A stretch of DNA of 64,000 nt from an uncultured Alistipes sp. (GCA_910583985.1 CAJTYA010000001.1:62001-126000), one strand, 5' to 3'. Shown: positions 11,652-20,776, numbered from the stretch's first letter. Numbers and translations: made by a program. Notes: generated by a model from the sequence alone, not told the origin.

Positions 11652-12187
11652 TCCTCCGCGGAAATCCGCCGGCCTCTGCGTCCGATGTCCGGATCGCCGG
11701 GGCGGCGGGGCGCGGGTGCCTCCGGGATCGAACGGGAGGGTCGTCTTTATACGGACGGCCCTCCCGTTTCGTATTCGCCCGTTCCGTCGGATCGGGACGT
11801 CGTCCGTTCGAGGGGACCAAACCCGACGCGGATGTCTTGTCCGTCCTTCGCGGGTCGGAGGCCGGCGGAGCGGACATGCCGGCCGCTCCCTCGAAAAGCA
11901 GCTCCGGCCGGTCTGCGCAGGCCTCGGAGAACCGTTCGTCGGACCGGGGCCGGATGTTCCGTGTCCCGGTGCGGCGTTTCTTTCCGTCCGGGCGGAGTCT
12001 TTCCGGCGGTTTCGATCGGCCTACGGGGGGGCGAAGGCCGACAGAAGCTCCTGCGGCACGGGTTTTTGCCGTGCGGGAACCTCTGGCCGGGAGTCGCTGC
12101 CGATAAAATGTGGATAACTTCGAGGGGACGCTTTCGAAGAAATCCGGCGATTATCTGTTTCTTTGCGTGGACCAAAGAACAATACCC
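11652..12187. other. Intergenic region between clpB and folB
   Basis: This 536-bp GC-rich gap holds the clpB terminator and, close to folB, an AT-richer stretch with one perfect DnaA-box word (TGTGGATAA, 12109-12117). Open frames in several phases have no recognisable product. Confidence 0.55.
11731..11769 (+). terminator. Terminator after clpB
   Basis: AACGGGAGGG (11731-11740) pairs with CCCTCCCGTT (11759-11768), and the stem continues inward with CGTC/GACG. It lies 80 bp after the clpB stop and is followed by a short T run. Confidence 0.75.
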
Positions 12188-12544
12188 ATGTCGCTGTTTG
12201 TCATAGAATTGGAAAATATGGAGTTCCACGCCTTCCACGGCTGCTATCCGTTGGAACAGGTCGTAGGCAACCGTTTTCGGGTGAGCGTGACCCTCTGGGC
12301 CGACCTTTCCCGCGCGGCCCAGAGCGACCGTGTGGACGATACGATCAACTACCTGAACGTGTTCGAAATCGTCCGCGAACAGATGGCCGTCACCTCTCAC
12401 ATTCTGGAAAACGTCTGCGCCCGGATCATCGAAGCGCTGTACGACGCTTTCCCGGCCTGCGAGCGGGTAAAGGTGAAGGTTTCGAAAATCGCTCCTCCCT
12501 TGGGCGGAAAAATCGAACAGGTATCGGTGACCTCTGAGCGCTAA
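12188..12544 (+). CDS. folB: Dihydroneopterin aldolase
   Basis: A 118-residue folate-pathway enzyme that cleaves dihydroneopterin to 6-hydroxymethyl-dihydropterin and glycolaldehyde. The family core starts at ELENMEFHAFHGCYPLEQ, with the active-site glutamate in the GCYPLE segment. It ends with KVKVSKIAPPLGGKIEQVSV, which carries the catalytic lysine. The start MSLFVIELENMEF gives the standard length; in-frame codons upstream lie in the leader. No other folate gene is adjacent, so it appears monocistronic. Confidence 0.92.
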   Translation: MSLFVIELENMEFHAFHGCYPLEQVVGNRFRVSVTLWADLSRAAQSDRVDDTINYLNVFEIVREQMAVTSHILENVCARIIEALYDAFPACERVKVKVSKIAPPLGGKIEQVSVTSER

Positions 12545-12639
12545 TCCGTTAGTCGGGTTTGTTGATAACTTCTTGATAAGATTAACGGCGGATTCTTTTA
12601 CTTCAGACCGATAGTTCGTAATCTTGTAAGCACGAAAAA

Positions 12640-12687
12640 CGGCCCGGAAAGGAGGTCTACGCTCCTCTGGACGAAGCTTTCGGGCCG
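12640..12687. other. Structured hairpin upstream of the glycosidase gene
   Basis: CGGCCCG (12640-12646) pairs with CGGGCCG (12681-12687), and GGAGG/CCTC pair inside the loop. It lies between folB and the next gene and has no T run, so it may be a folB terminator or a leader structure. Confidence 0.4.
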
Positions 12688-12783
12688 GGCGGATCATAAC
12701 GAAGATAACGAGAGCGTGCGGGTTGTGTTTCGGGCGGCGGACCGGTGTCGCGCGGGACGTTTCCGCTCTTAAACTTCCGGATC

Positions 12784-13857
12784 ATGGGAAAAAAATGGTT
12801 GATAGGCTGTATGCTGGTTTGGACCGCGGGCGTCTCCGCCCAGAAGGTCTACCGGGCTCCCGAACGCTACCCGGACGGGCGTTCGCAGGCCGTCCTGCGC
12901 ATGGACGTCGAGGACGAAGGTCTGGTCATGCCTTGCGGTACGGGTCCGGACAGTTGCGACACCTACGGCGCCCGCGAGGCGGTGGTCATCGAACACGAGG
13001 GCGTCTATTACCTCCACTACGACGGGGCGGGCAAGGACGGATGGCTGTCCTGCTTGGCTACCAGCACCGATCTGCGCCACTGGACCAAACACGGCCTGCA
13101 ACTGACGCTGGGCGAACCGGGGCAGCCCGATTCCAAATCGGCTTCCTCGCCTTGGCTCTTCTGCGACGGCCGGAAATGGCACATGTTTTACGTGGGAACC
13201 CGGTTTTGCACCCCGGCTCCCGACTGCATCCCTGCGACACCCTACGTGACGCTGAAAGCCGAAGCCGACCATCCCTCCGGACCATGGCGCAAACGGTACG
13301 ACATCGTCCCGTTCACCAACGAGGCCGGGACCTATTACAGCGATACGGCCAGTCCGGGCGACGTGGTGGAGCAGGACGGCGAGTATCTGATGTTTTTCGG
13401 CGCCGCGGCTTTCACCGAACCCGGCAAGCTGGGGCGCACGGTGGGTATCGCCCGTACCCGCGACCTGAACGGCGCGTGGACGGTCGATCCGCAGCCCATT
13501 TTTCCGCCGACCGAACAGTGCGAAAATACCTCGCTCTATTACGAGCCGAGCAACGATACATGGTTCCTGTTCACCAACCATATCGGAATCCATCCCGACC
13601 GGGGCGAATATACGGACGCCATCTGGGTGTACTGGACCCGCGACCTGAACCAATGGAATACGGAAGATAAAGCGATCGTGATCGACTGTCAGAACGCCGA
13701 ACAAGTCAAGGGCGCCATCGGCATGCCGTCGGTAATCAAAGTGGGCGACCGGCTGGCCATGCTCTATGACGGCGCCACGGGCGAAAACCACGGCCACATG
13801 GGCCGAGGCATCAACTTGGCGTGGCTTTCACTGCCGCTGACTCCTCCTGCCGAATAA
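12784..13857 (+). CDS. Secreted five-bladed beta-propeller glycosidase-like protein (GH43/GH32/GH130 type)
   Basis: A 357-residue protein with a signal peptide (MGKKWLIGCMLVWTAGVSA) and a body of repeated blade motifs. These include VVIEHEGVYYLHYDGAG, LATSTDLRHWTKHG, SPWLFCDGRKWHMFYVGT, ARTRDLNGAWTVD and VYWTRDLNQWN. Such motifs are typical of beta-propeller glycosidases that act on plant or host glycans in the periplasm or at the cell surface. The exact family and substrate cannot be told apart by eye. The start is the ATG directly before the signal peptide. No SusC/SusD pair or sugar regulator is nearby, so it is not in a classical polysaccharide-utilisation locus. The B12-dependent RNR starts only 16 bp after it. 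Confidence 0.7.
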   Translation: MGKKWLIGCMLVWTAGVSAQKVYRAPERYPDGRSQAVLRMDVEDEGLVMPCGTGPDSCDTYGAREAVVIEHEGVYYLHYDGAGKDGWLSCLATSTDLRHWTKHGLQLTLGEPGQPDSKSASSPWLFCDGRKWHMFYVGTRFCTPAPDCIPATPYVTLKAEADHPSGPWRKRYDIVPFTNEAGTYYSDTASPGDVVEQDGEYLMFFGAAAFTEPGKLGRTVGIARTRDLNGAWTVDPQPIFPPTEQCENTSLYYEPSNDTWFLFTNHIGIHPDRGEYTDAIWVYWTRDLNQWNTEDKAIVIDCQNAEQVKGAIGMPSVIKVGDRLAMLYDGATGENHGHMGRGINLAWLSLPLTPPAE

Positions 13858-13873
13858 TAACATCATCAAGGTT

Positions 13874-16462
13874 ATGTCTAACGAGACAGAAAACATGAAA
13901 CCGTCTGCGCCGCTGAAAGAGTATCCGTACACCGAAGCGGTGGCCGAAGCTAAAAATTATTTCAAAGGCGACGAACTGGCCGCGACCGTATGGGTGAGCA
14001 AATACGCCCTGAAGGATTCGATGGGGAAAATCTACGAAAAGTCCCCCGAACAGATGCACCGCCGCATCGCGGCGGAGATCGCCCGCATCGAGAAACGCTA
14101 TCCCGAACCGATGGACGCCGAGCAGGTGTACGGCCTGCTCGAAGGATTCCGCTACCTGATTCCGCAGGGCGGCCCGATGACCGGCATCGGCAACAACCTT
14201 CAGATCGCCTCGCTGTCGAACTGTTTCGTCATCGGACACCGCAATCCGGCCGACTCTTACGGCGGGATCATCCGCATCGACGAGGAGCAGGTGCAGCTCA
14301 TGAAACGCCGCGGCGGCGTGGGGCACGACCTCTCGCACATCCGGCCCACGGGCAGCCCCGTGCTCAACAGTGCGCTCACCTCGACGGGCATCGTCCCGTT
14401 CATGGAGCGTTATTCGAACTCCACGCGCGAAGTGGCGCAGGACGGCCGGCGCGGCGCGCTGATGCTGTCGCTCTCGATCAAGCACCCCGACGCCGAAAAT
14501 TTCATCGACGCCAAGGTCGAGACGGGCAAGGTGACCGGCGCCAACGTGTCGATCAAGATCGACGACGAGTTCATGGAGGCGGTCGTCGACGGCCGCAAGT
14601 ACCACCAGCAGTTCCCCATCGGTGCCGAGCATCCCCTGTACGAAAAGGACATCGACGCTAAGGCGCTCTGGAACAAGATTGTACACAACGCGTGGAAATC
14701 GGCCGAACCGGGTATTCTGTTCTGGGACACGATTCTGCGCGAGTCGGTGCCGGACTGTTACGCCGACGAAGGGTTCCGGACCGTGTCGACGAACCCCTGC
14801 GGCGAGATTCCGCTGTGTCCCTACGACAGTTGCCGGCTGCTGGCCGTCAATCTGTACGGCTATGTGGAGAGGCCGTTCACGCCGGAGGCGTCGTTCGACT
14901 TCGACAAGTTCAGGGAACATGTCGGCTACGCCATGCGCATCATGGACGACATCATCGATCTGGAACTCGAAAAAATCGACCTGATCATCGAAAAGATCGC
15001 CAAGGACCCCGAAGACGCGGACATCCGTCACGTCGAGCTGAGCCTTTGGGAAAAAATACGCGAAAAAGCCATTCAGGGCCGCCGCACCGGTCTCGGCATC
15101 ACGGCCGAAGGCGATACGCTGGCCGCGTTAGGCCTGCGCTACGGGACCGACGAGGCGACCGATTTCGCCGTGAAAATCCAGAAGACGCTGGCACTGGAAG
15201 CCTACCGCGCCTCCGTCCGTCTGGCCCGCGAACGCGGCGCATTCCCGCTCTACGACGCCTCGCGCGAGGCGAACAACCCGATGATCGCCCGCATCCGCGA
15301 GGCCGACCCCGCGCTGTACGAGGAAATGACGGAAAACGGCCGCCGGAACATCGCCATGCTGACGATCGCCCCGACGGGTACCACCAGCCTCATGTCGCAG
15401 ACCACGTCGGGCATCGAACCCGTGTTCCGCCCCGTTTACACCCGCCGCAGGAAGGTCAATCCGGGCGACAAGGAGGTCAAGGTGACGTTCGTGGACGAAG
15501 TGGGCGACTCGTGGGAGGAGTACAACGTGTTCCACCACAAGTTCCTCGTCTGGCTGGAAGCCAACGGCTACGACGTCGAGGCGGTGAAAGGCATGCCGAT
15601 GGCCGAGATCGAGAAGCTGGTCGCCCTGTCGCCCTATTACAAGGCCACGGCCAACGACATCGACTGGGTGAGCAAGGTCAAGATGCAGGGCGCCATCCAG
15701 AAATGGGTGGACCACTCGATCTCCGTGACGGTCAACCTGCCCAACGAGGCGACCGAAGAACTGGTGGGCAAAGTCTACCTGACCGCATGGCAGCACGGCT
15801 GCAAGGGCGTGACCGTCTACCGTGACGGATCGCGTGCCGGCGTGCTCGTCGAGTCCAAGAAGAAGAAAAAGACGGGCAAGGCGGCCGAAGCTCCCGCTCC
15901 GGCCGAAGGCGGGTACCGTCCGCCCCTGAAGCGCCCCATTGAACTGACGGCCGACATCGTGCGGTTCAAGAACGGCGAGGAGGACTGGATCGCTTTCGTG
16001 GGGATCTACAACGGCCGTCCTTACGAAATCTTCACGGGTAAGATCGAAGAGGACGCCATGTTCATCCCCAAGAAGATCAAAAAGGGCATCATTTTCAAAG
16101 TCACGGACGCCGACGGCAGCAAACGCTACGACTTCCGTTACAAGGACAAATACGGCTACACGAACACGGTGGGCGGCATCTCCCGTCTCTTCGACGAAGA
16201 GTTCTGGAACTACGCCAAGCTCATCTCCGGCGTCCTGCGCAACGGCATGCCGATTCTGGACGTCGTGACGCTCATCGGATCGCTCCATTTAGACAGCGAG
16301 AGCATCAACACGTGGAAGAACGGCGTGGCGCGCGCGCTCAAGCAATACATTGCCAACGGCACCAAAGCCAAGGAAAAATGCCCCAACTGCGGACAGGAAA
16401 CGCTGGTCTACCAGAACAGTTGTCCGGTCTGTATGAGCTGCGGATATTCCAAATGCGGATAG
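13874..16462 (+). CDS. nrdJ: Adenosylcobalamin-dependent ribonucleoside-diphosphate reductase (class II)
   Basis: An 862-residue class II ribonucleotide reductase that makes deoxyribonucleotides using adenosylcobalamin to form the thiyl radical, so it works with or without oxygen. Visible signatures are LSNCFVIGH with the first redox cysteine, RRGGVGHDLSHIRPTG, the active-site NPCGEIPLCPYDSC, and the IAPTGTTSLM loop. The C-terminal tail has four CxxC-type pairs (CPNCG, CPVC, CGYSKC) that should reduce the active site or bind zinc. It begins 16 bp after the glycosidase stop, leaving no room for a cobalamin riboswitch directly upstream. A hairpin terminator follows. Confidence 0.95.
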   Translation: MSNETENMKPSAPLKEYPYTEAVAEAKNYFKGDELAATVWVSKYALKDSMGKIYEKSPEQMHRRIAAEIARIEKRYPEPMDAEQVYGLLEGFRYLIPQGGPMTGIGNNLQIASLSNCFVIGHRNPADSYGGIIRIDEEQVQLMKRRGGVGHDLSHIRPTGSPVLNSALTSTGIVPFMERYSNSTREVAQDGRRGALMLSLSIKHPDAENFIDAKVETGKVTGANVSIKIDDEFMEAVVDGRKYHQQFPIGAEHPLYEKDIDAKALWNKIVHNAWKSAEPGILFWDTILRESVPDCYADEGFRTVSTNPCGEIPLCPYDSCRLLAVNLYGYVERPFTPEASFDFDKFREHVGYAMRIMDDIIDLELEKIDLIIEKIAKDPEDADIRHVELSLWEKIREKAIQGRRTGLGITAEGDTLAALGLRYGTDEATDFAVKIQKTLALEAYRASVRLARERGAFPLYDASREANNPMIARIREADPALYEEMTENGRRNIAMLTIAPTGTTSLMSQTTSGIEPVFRPVYTRRRKVNPGDKEVKVTFVDEVGDSWEEYNVFHHKFLVWLEANGYDVEAVKGMPMAEIEKLVALSPYYKATANDIDWVSKVKMQGAIQKWVDHSISVTVNLPNEATEELVGKVYLTAWQHGCKGVTVYRDGSRAGVLVESKKKKKTGKAAEAPAPAEGGYRPPLKRPIELTADIVRFKNGEEDWIAFVGIYNGRPYEIFTGKIEEDAMFIPKKIKKGIIFKVTDADGSKRYDFRYKDKYGYTNTVGGISRLFDEEFWNYAKLISGVLRNGMPILDVVTLIGSLHLDSESINTWKNGVARALKQYIANGTKAKEKCPNCGQETLVYQNSCPVCMSCGYSKCG

Positions 16463-16500
16463 GCCCCTGCGGGCCGCTTCTGCGGCTGCGATACGGCACG

Positions 16501-16532
16501 AAAAGCGTCGGACGGATTCCGGCGCTTTTTTT
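16501..16532 (+). terminator. Terminator after nrdJ
   Basis: AAAAGCGTCGG (16501-16511) pairs with CCGGCGCTTTT (16519-16529), with one G-T pair, followed by more T. It lies 40 bp after the nrdJ stop. Confidence 0.88.
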
Positions 16533-16750
16533 GTATCTGTCCCTCGGAGAGCGGACTGCGTGCGGAGGGATAGCCGACGACGAAGGCGCTGCCGTCGGGC
16601 GGGGTTTCCTCGGACGGTTGTGCGGGAGACCGCCTTTCCGCCGCGGACCGGGTCGGGGACGGGTCGTCGGACGGGAACCGTTCTTCTCCCCGAACCGTTT
16701 CCCGATCTTCCGGTTCGCGTACTTTTGAGAAACTGAAAAACTTACACGCC

Positions 16751-17068
16751 ATGGCACGAAACGAAATATCGAAAGAAATCGAAATCGAACTCGACGAAAA
16801 GACCGGCATGGGACAGTATGCCAACCTCAGCATCATTTCTCATTCGACCTCGGAATTCGTACTGGATTTCGTCCGCATGATGCCCGGAATGCCCAAGGCG
16901 AAGGTAAAGAGCCGTGTGATTCTCTCTCCGGAACACGCCAAACGGCTGTTGCTTTCCCTCGACGAAAACATCGAACGGTACGAAGCCGTGCTGGGCCCCA
17001 TTGCGTTGCCCTCGCCTCAGACGGAGGAAGCCGAAATAGCGATGAGCCTCATCAACGGCGAGGCTTAG
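16751..17068 (+). CDS. DUF3467 family protein
   Basis: A 105-residue protein of the DUF3467 family, recognised by GQYANLSIISHSTSEFVLDF, the central RMMPGMPKAKVKSRVI and PEHAKRLLLSLDENI. The function is unknown; members are small, cytosolic and widespread in Bacteroidetes. The length is typical. It is convergent with ruvB, and the two stop codons overlap by four bases, so the transcripts must run into each other's coding ends. Confidence 0.88.
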   Translation: MARNEISKEIEIELDEKTGMGQYANLSIISHSTSEFVLDFVRMMPGMPKAKVKSRVILSPEHAKRLLLSLDENIERYEAVLGPIALPSPQTEEAEIAMSLINGEA

Positions 17069-18069
17069 AACAGCGTGTCCTGCCGGGCGGGGGGAATGGC
17101 GCCCAGATGGGTATAGGCCAGTTCGGTGGCTTCCCGTCCGCGGGGCGTCCGTTTGAGAAAGCCTTCCTTGATGAGAAAAGGTTCGTACACCTCCTCGATC
17201 GTTCCGGTGTCCTCGCCCACGGCCGTGGCGATCGTGCCCAGTCCGACCGGACCTCCGCCGAACTTGTCGATGATCGTGCGCAGGATCTTATTGTCCATGC
17301 GGTCGAGCCCGCGGGCGTCGATGTTGAGCGCGTCGAGCGCATAGCGCGTGATTTCGAGGTCGATGTGGCCTCCTCCCTTGACCATGGCGAAGTCCCGCAC
17401 CCGGCGCAGCAGCGCGTTGGCGATGCGCGGCGTGCCCCGGCTTCTGAGGGCCACTTCGCGGGCCGCACGGTCGTCGATGGGGATGTCGAGAATCGAAGCC
17501 GAACGCCTGACGATGTCGCTGAGCACCGCCCCGTCGTAATATTCCAGATGGCACTGTATGCCGAAACGGGCCCTCAGCGGCGAGGTCAGCAGGCCGCTGC
17601 GCGTCGTCGCGCCGATGAGCGTGAAGGGGTTGAGCTCGATCTGGATCGACCGGGCGCTGGGGCCCTTGTCGAGCATGATGTCGATCTTGTAGTCCTCCAT
17701 CGCCGAGTAGAGGTACTCCTCGACGATCGGGCTCAGACGGTGTATTTCGTCGATGAACAGCACGTCGCCCTCGCCCAGATTGGTCAGCAGGCCCGCCAGA
17801 TCGCCGGGCTTGTCGAGCACCGGTCCGGACGTCATTTTCAGCGAGGCGCCCATTTCGTTGCAGATGATGCCCGCCAGCGTCGTCTTGCCGAGTCCCGGAG
17901 GTCCGTGCAGCAGCACGTGGTCGAGCGCCTCGCCGCGCATCAGGGCGGCTTGGATGAAGACGGTCAGGTTGTCGACGATCTTGCTCTGTCCGCTGAAGGT
18001 TTTGAGCTCCTGCGGACGGATCTTGTTCTCGAATTCGAGGTCGGTCTCTATGCGGCGAATGTCTTTCAT
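17065..18069 (-). CDS. ruvB: Holliday junction branch migration helicase RuvB
   Basis: A 334-residue AAA+ motor that drives branch migration of Holliday junctions with RuvA. Walker A is GPPGLGKTT, Walker B is LFIDEIHRL, sensor 1 is LIGATTRSGLL, and the C-terminal winged-helix DNA-binding domain includes RGREATELAYTHL. The start MKDIRRIETD is chosen because the in-frame upstream sequence lies across the promoter and has no family match. ruvA and ruvC are not in the window. The gene follows ubiX on the same strand and also has its own -7 box between the two genes. Confidence 0.96.
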   Translation of the reverse strand: MKDIRRIETDLEFENKIRPQELKTFSGQSKIVDNLTVFIQAALMRGEALDHVLLHGPPGLGKTTLAGIICNEMGASLKMTSGPVLDKPGDLAGLLTNLGEGDVLFIDEIHRLSPIVEEYLYSAMEDYKIDIMLDKGPSARSIQIELNPFTLIGATTRSGLLTSPLRARFGIQCHLEYYDGAVLSDIVRRSASILDIPIDDRAAREVALRSRGTPRIANALLRRVRDFAMVKGGGHIDLEITRYALDALNIDARGLDRMDNKILRTIIDKFGGGPVGLGTIATAVGEDTGTIEEVYEPFLIKEGFLKRTPRGREATELAYTHLGAIPPARQDTLF

Positions 18070-18109
18070 CGGACGGGGCGGGGAGAGTGCTCGGAGCGTT
18101 TCCCGGAGA

Positions 18110-18117
18110 CAAAGATA
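18110..18117 (-). promoter_or_regulatory. -7 element (TATCTTTG) before ruvB
   Basis: The box lies on the minus strand between the end of ubiX and the ruvB start. The upstream half of the promoter would fall inside the ubiX coding sequence, and a good TTG is not seen there. Confidence 0.5.
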
Positions 18118-18121
18118 AGCA

Positions 18122-18709
18122 TTATTCGCGGATTTTTCCCTTGTCCGCACTCCCCCATTCGAAATGCGGAATCCGCACGCCCAACAGCGCGACAGCCCGC
18201 TCGACGACCGTCGAGCAGAGCGATTCGATGTCCGAAGGATGCGAATAGAACGACGGGCAGGCCGGACAGACGATCGCCCCGCACTCGGAAAGCGTCGTCA
18301 GGTTGCGCAGGTGGATCGTACTCAAGGGCGTCTCGCGCGTGATGAGCACTAATGGACGCCTCTCCTTGAGCATCACGTCGGCGGCCCGCGCGACCAGATC
18401 GTCCGATACGCCCGCGGCGATGCGGCCTGCCATGCCCATCGAACAGGGCGCCACCGTCATCGCGTCGTACCCGGCCGATCCCGAAGCCGGAGCCCCGAAC
18501 AGGTCGGCGTTGTCGTAGAGCGTGAAGCGCGGATCGGACATCCACGCATCCGAATCTTCGAAAGACGCCACGCGGCGGCCGTTATCCGTCACGACGAGTG
18601 CGATCTCGCCCACTTCTTCCGCTCCGGCGAGCCGCCGGCACAGCAGCCGCCCGTAAAGCGATCCGCTCGCTCCGGTGACGGCGACGATTATTTTCTTTTT
18701 TCCGTCCAT
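18122..18709 (-). CDS. ubiX: UbiX-family flavin prenyltransferase
   Basis: A 195-residue flavoprotein that attaches a dimethylallyl group to FMN to make the prenylated cofactor of UbiD-type decarboxylases. The N-terminal AVTGASGSLYGRLL flavin-binding loop, the MTVAPCSMGMAGRIAAGVSDDL motif and the RRPLVLITRETPLSTIHLRNL motif are all present. The length is normal. It starts two bases after the polysaccharide deacetylase gene stops, so the two share a message. No ubiD is in the window. Confidence 0.93.
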   Translation of the reverse strand: MDGKKKIIVAVTGASGSLYGRLLCRRLAGAEEVGEIALVVTDNGRRVASFEDSDAWMSDPRFTLYDNADLFGAPASGSAGYDAMTVAPCSMGMAGRIAAGVSDDLVARAADVMLKERRPLVLITRETPLSTIHLRNLTTLSECGAIVCPACPSFYSHPSDIESLCSTVVERAVALLGVRIPHFEWGSADKGKIRE

Positions 18710-18711
18710 CG

Positions 18712-19320
18712 TTACAGTTCGATTGCCGCGCATTTGAGCCCTTTCTCCCGGAGATATTCCAGCGTGCGGGGCAGGGCGTAGCGCATGTTGCGGAACGACT
18801 TGACCGAGTCGTGGAAAGCGACGATCGAGCCGCCGCGCACGTGCCGCGTCACGTTGTGCAGGCACGACCGGGGCGAGACGAACTGGCTGTAGTCGCGGCT
18901 CAGCACGTCCCACATCACGATGTGGTACCGTTCGCCGATCCGCCGCGCCTGCATGGGCGTGATGCGTCCGTAGGGCGGCCGGAACAGGTCGGAGCGCAGC
19001 AGTCCGTTGGCGAAGTCCACGTCCTCTATATAGCGTTCGAGGCTCATGTTCCACCCTTTCTGGTGGCTGTAGGTGTGGTTGCCGATCCGGTGGCCTCCCT
19101 CGACGATCATCCGGAAAAGATGCGGATGCTGTTCGGCGTTTTTGCCCAGACAGAAAAACGTGGCTTTCGCGTCGTATTCGGCTAGCCGGTCGAGGATGAA
19201 TTCCGTCACGCCGGGCGTGGGCCCGTCGTCGAAGGTCAGGTAGACCGAATCGGTTTCGGGCATCGACCAGATCAGCGAGGGAAACATCCGGCGGATAAAT
19301 TGCGGTGGGCGAAAATACAT
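18712..19320 (-). CDS. Polysaccharide deacetylase (NodB homology domain)
   Basis: A 202-residue carbohydrate esterase 4 domain. The metal-binding and catalytic motifs are VYLTFDDGPTPG (motif 1, two Asp), GNHTYSH (motif 2, two His), LFRPPYGRI (motif 3), DVLSRDY (motif 4) and IVAFHDS (motif 5), so it should be active. It would remove N- or O-acetyl groups from a peptidoglycan- or polysaccharide-like polymer. No signal peptide is obvious, though the N-terminus is short and basic. It heads the ubiX(-ruvB) cluster behind a near-consensus promoter. Confidence 0.9.
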   Translation of the reverse strand: MYFRPPQFIRRMFPSLIWSMPETDSVYLTFDDGPTPGVTEFILDRLAEYDAKATFFCLGKNAEQHPHLFRMIVEGGHRIGNHTYSHQKGWNMSLERYIEDVDFANGLLRSDLFRPPYGRITPMQARRIGERYHIVMWDVLSRDYSQFVSPRSCLHNVTRHVRGGSIVAFHDSVKSFRNMRYALPRTLEYLREKGLKCAAIEL

Positions 19321-19639
19321 CGGCTAAGAGTTTCAGAACGGTACGGAGAACCGCCCCTCGCCGTGCCCGTTGCGGCACCGGCGGAACGAATCCCCGATTC
19401 TGCGGCAAAGATAGCGGCTTTTGGGACAATTGTCAAAACGCGGCGTCCTCCGGAAGAAATCCTCAAACGGGGCGAGAGGCCCTCTCTCCGCCTTGCAGTG
19501 CTGTCGTACAGGCGCTTGACTGCGGCAGCGGTGTTCCGCTCCGAAAGGTCGGTTTTCACGCCGGAGTGTCGTTCGAAACCGGGCGGCGGGTGCCGGCGGA
19601 GGCGATCCGTCGTCCGGGGAGGGAGAAACCGCATCCTGT
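19321..19639. other. Intergenic region holding the deacetylase promoter
   Basis: This 319-bp GC-rich gap is between tex and the deacetylase gene. Apart from the promoter at 19406-19436 nothing recognisable is seen. Confidence 0.5.
19406..19436 (-). promoter_or_regulatory. Near-consensus promoter of the deacetylase-ubiX operon
   Basis: On the minus strand TTGAC (TTG at 19436-19434) is 20 bp from TATCTTTG (19413-19406). This is one of the best Bacteroidetes-type promoters in the window. Confidence 0.8.
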
Positions 19640-20758
19640 TTACCGGGGTACGTCCCGCATCGAAAGGCCGATGCGCCCGCGTGCCCGGTCGATTTCCACG
19701 ACCCGCACCTTCACCCGCTGATGCAGCGAAACCGCTTCTGCGGGCGAGGCGACGTAGCGGTCGGCTATCCGGGAGACGTGCACCAGCCCGTCCTGCTTGA
19801 CCCCGATGTCGACGAACGCGCCGAAGGCCGTCAGGTTGGTGACGATGCCCGGCAGGATCATCCCTTCGCGCAGGTCGTCGACGGAGTGCACGTCGGCGAA
19901 TTCGAACGCCTCCGCCTCGCCCCTCGGATCGAGACCGGGCCTTTCGAGCTCGGCCATGATGTCGAGCAGCGTGGGCATGCCCGCCTGGTCGGACACGTAG
20001 CGCGCCGGGTCGATCTTTTTCCGCAGGTCGGCCCTTTCGAGCAAATCGGTTGTTCGGACACCCAGATCGCGGGCCATGGCCAGAAAACGGTGGGAGGGGA
20101 TCCGTCGCAGCGGTTCCCGCATGTCGAAATAGTCGGAATATTTCACCCCTTCGTCCTCTCTCCCCTTCACGACGCGGGAGGCGACGATGCCTTTCCTGTC
20201 ATAGGCCCTCCGGATGCTCTCCCGCACCCGTTCGTCCTCGGCGATCCACTCGGCCATGATGTCGCAGGCTCCCTGCAACGCCTGCCGCTCGTCCTCCGGA
20301 CCGCCCGCGGCGAATCGCCGGACCAGCGGGGCGACGGGCACGGCCTCCTGCCGCATGAGCAGGGCGGCCAGCGGTTCCAGTCCCTTTTCCCTCGCCGCCG
20401 ATGCGCGGGTCTTCCGCTTGGGCTTGTAGGGCAGGTAGAGGTCTTCGAGGCGGGCGCTGTCGTAACATCCTTCGATGCGCCGGCGCAGTTCCCCGGTCAG
20501 GCGTCCCTGCTCTTCGATGGTGGAGAGAATCGTCCGCTTGCGCTTTTCGAGCTCGTCCAGCCGCTCCATCTGCTCCCGGATCGCCCCGATCTGCACTTCG
20601 TCCAGTCCTCCGGTCGCCTCCTTGCGGTACCGGCTCAGAAACGGCACGGTGGCCCCTTCCCTGAGCAGGCTCACGGTGCGGCGCACGCCCGCGACGGGCA
20701 GCGCGCACAGGGCGGCTATCTGCCGCACGATGTCATCGTTCGATTCGGTCGTCGTCAT
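19640..20758 (-). CDS. Tex-like RNA-binding protein lacking the central YqgF and helix-hairpin-helix domains
   Basis: A 372-residue protein built from the two ends of the Tex (transcription accessory) family, whose members are usually about 710-780 residues. Residues 1-215 match the N-terminal helical region (GATVPFLSRYRKEATGGLD, LEDLYLPYKPKRKTRA, DYFDMREPLRRIPSHR). From about residue 222 the sequence jumps to the part that normally follows the HhH domain (IDPARYVSDQAGMPTLLDI, ELERPGLDPR). It ends with a normal S1 domain (GIVTNLTAFGAFVDIGVKQDG). About 340 central residues are missing, but the frame is intact. Either the gene has lost its core or a natural short form exists. The start is MTTTESNDD; the upstream in-frame ATG is less likely. 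Confidence 0.85.
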   Translation of the reverse strand: MTTTESNDDIVRQIAALCALPVAGVRRTVSLLREGATVPFLSRYRKEATGGLDEVQIGAIREQMERLDELEKRKRTILSTIEEQGRLTGELRRRIEGCYDSARLEDLYLPYKPKRKTRASAAREKGLEPLAALLMRQEAVPVAPLVRRFAAGGPEDERQALQGACDIMAEWIAEDERVRESIRRAYDRKGIVASRVVKGREDEGVKYSDYFDMREPLRRIPSHRFLAMARDLGVRTTDLLERADLRKKIDPARYVSDQAGMPTLLDIMAELERPGLDPRGEAEAFEFADVHSVDDLREGMILPGIVTNLTAFGAFVDIGVKQDGLVHVSRIADRYVASPAEAVSLHQRVKVRVVEIDRARGRIGLSMRDVPR

Positions 20759-20776
20759 TTCGCTTCGGTTTGGGGA

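Noticed and set aside
12109..12117. A perfect DnaA-box word (TGTGGATAA) before folB as a replication origin
   Set aside because: It is a single box with no cluster, no AT-rich unwinding element and no dnaA gene nearby; one match by chance is expected.
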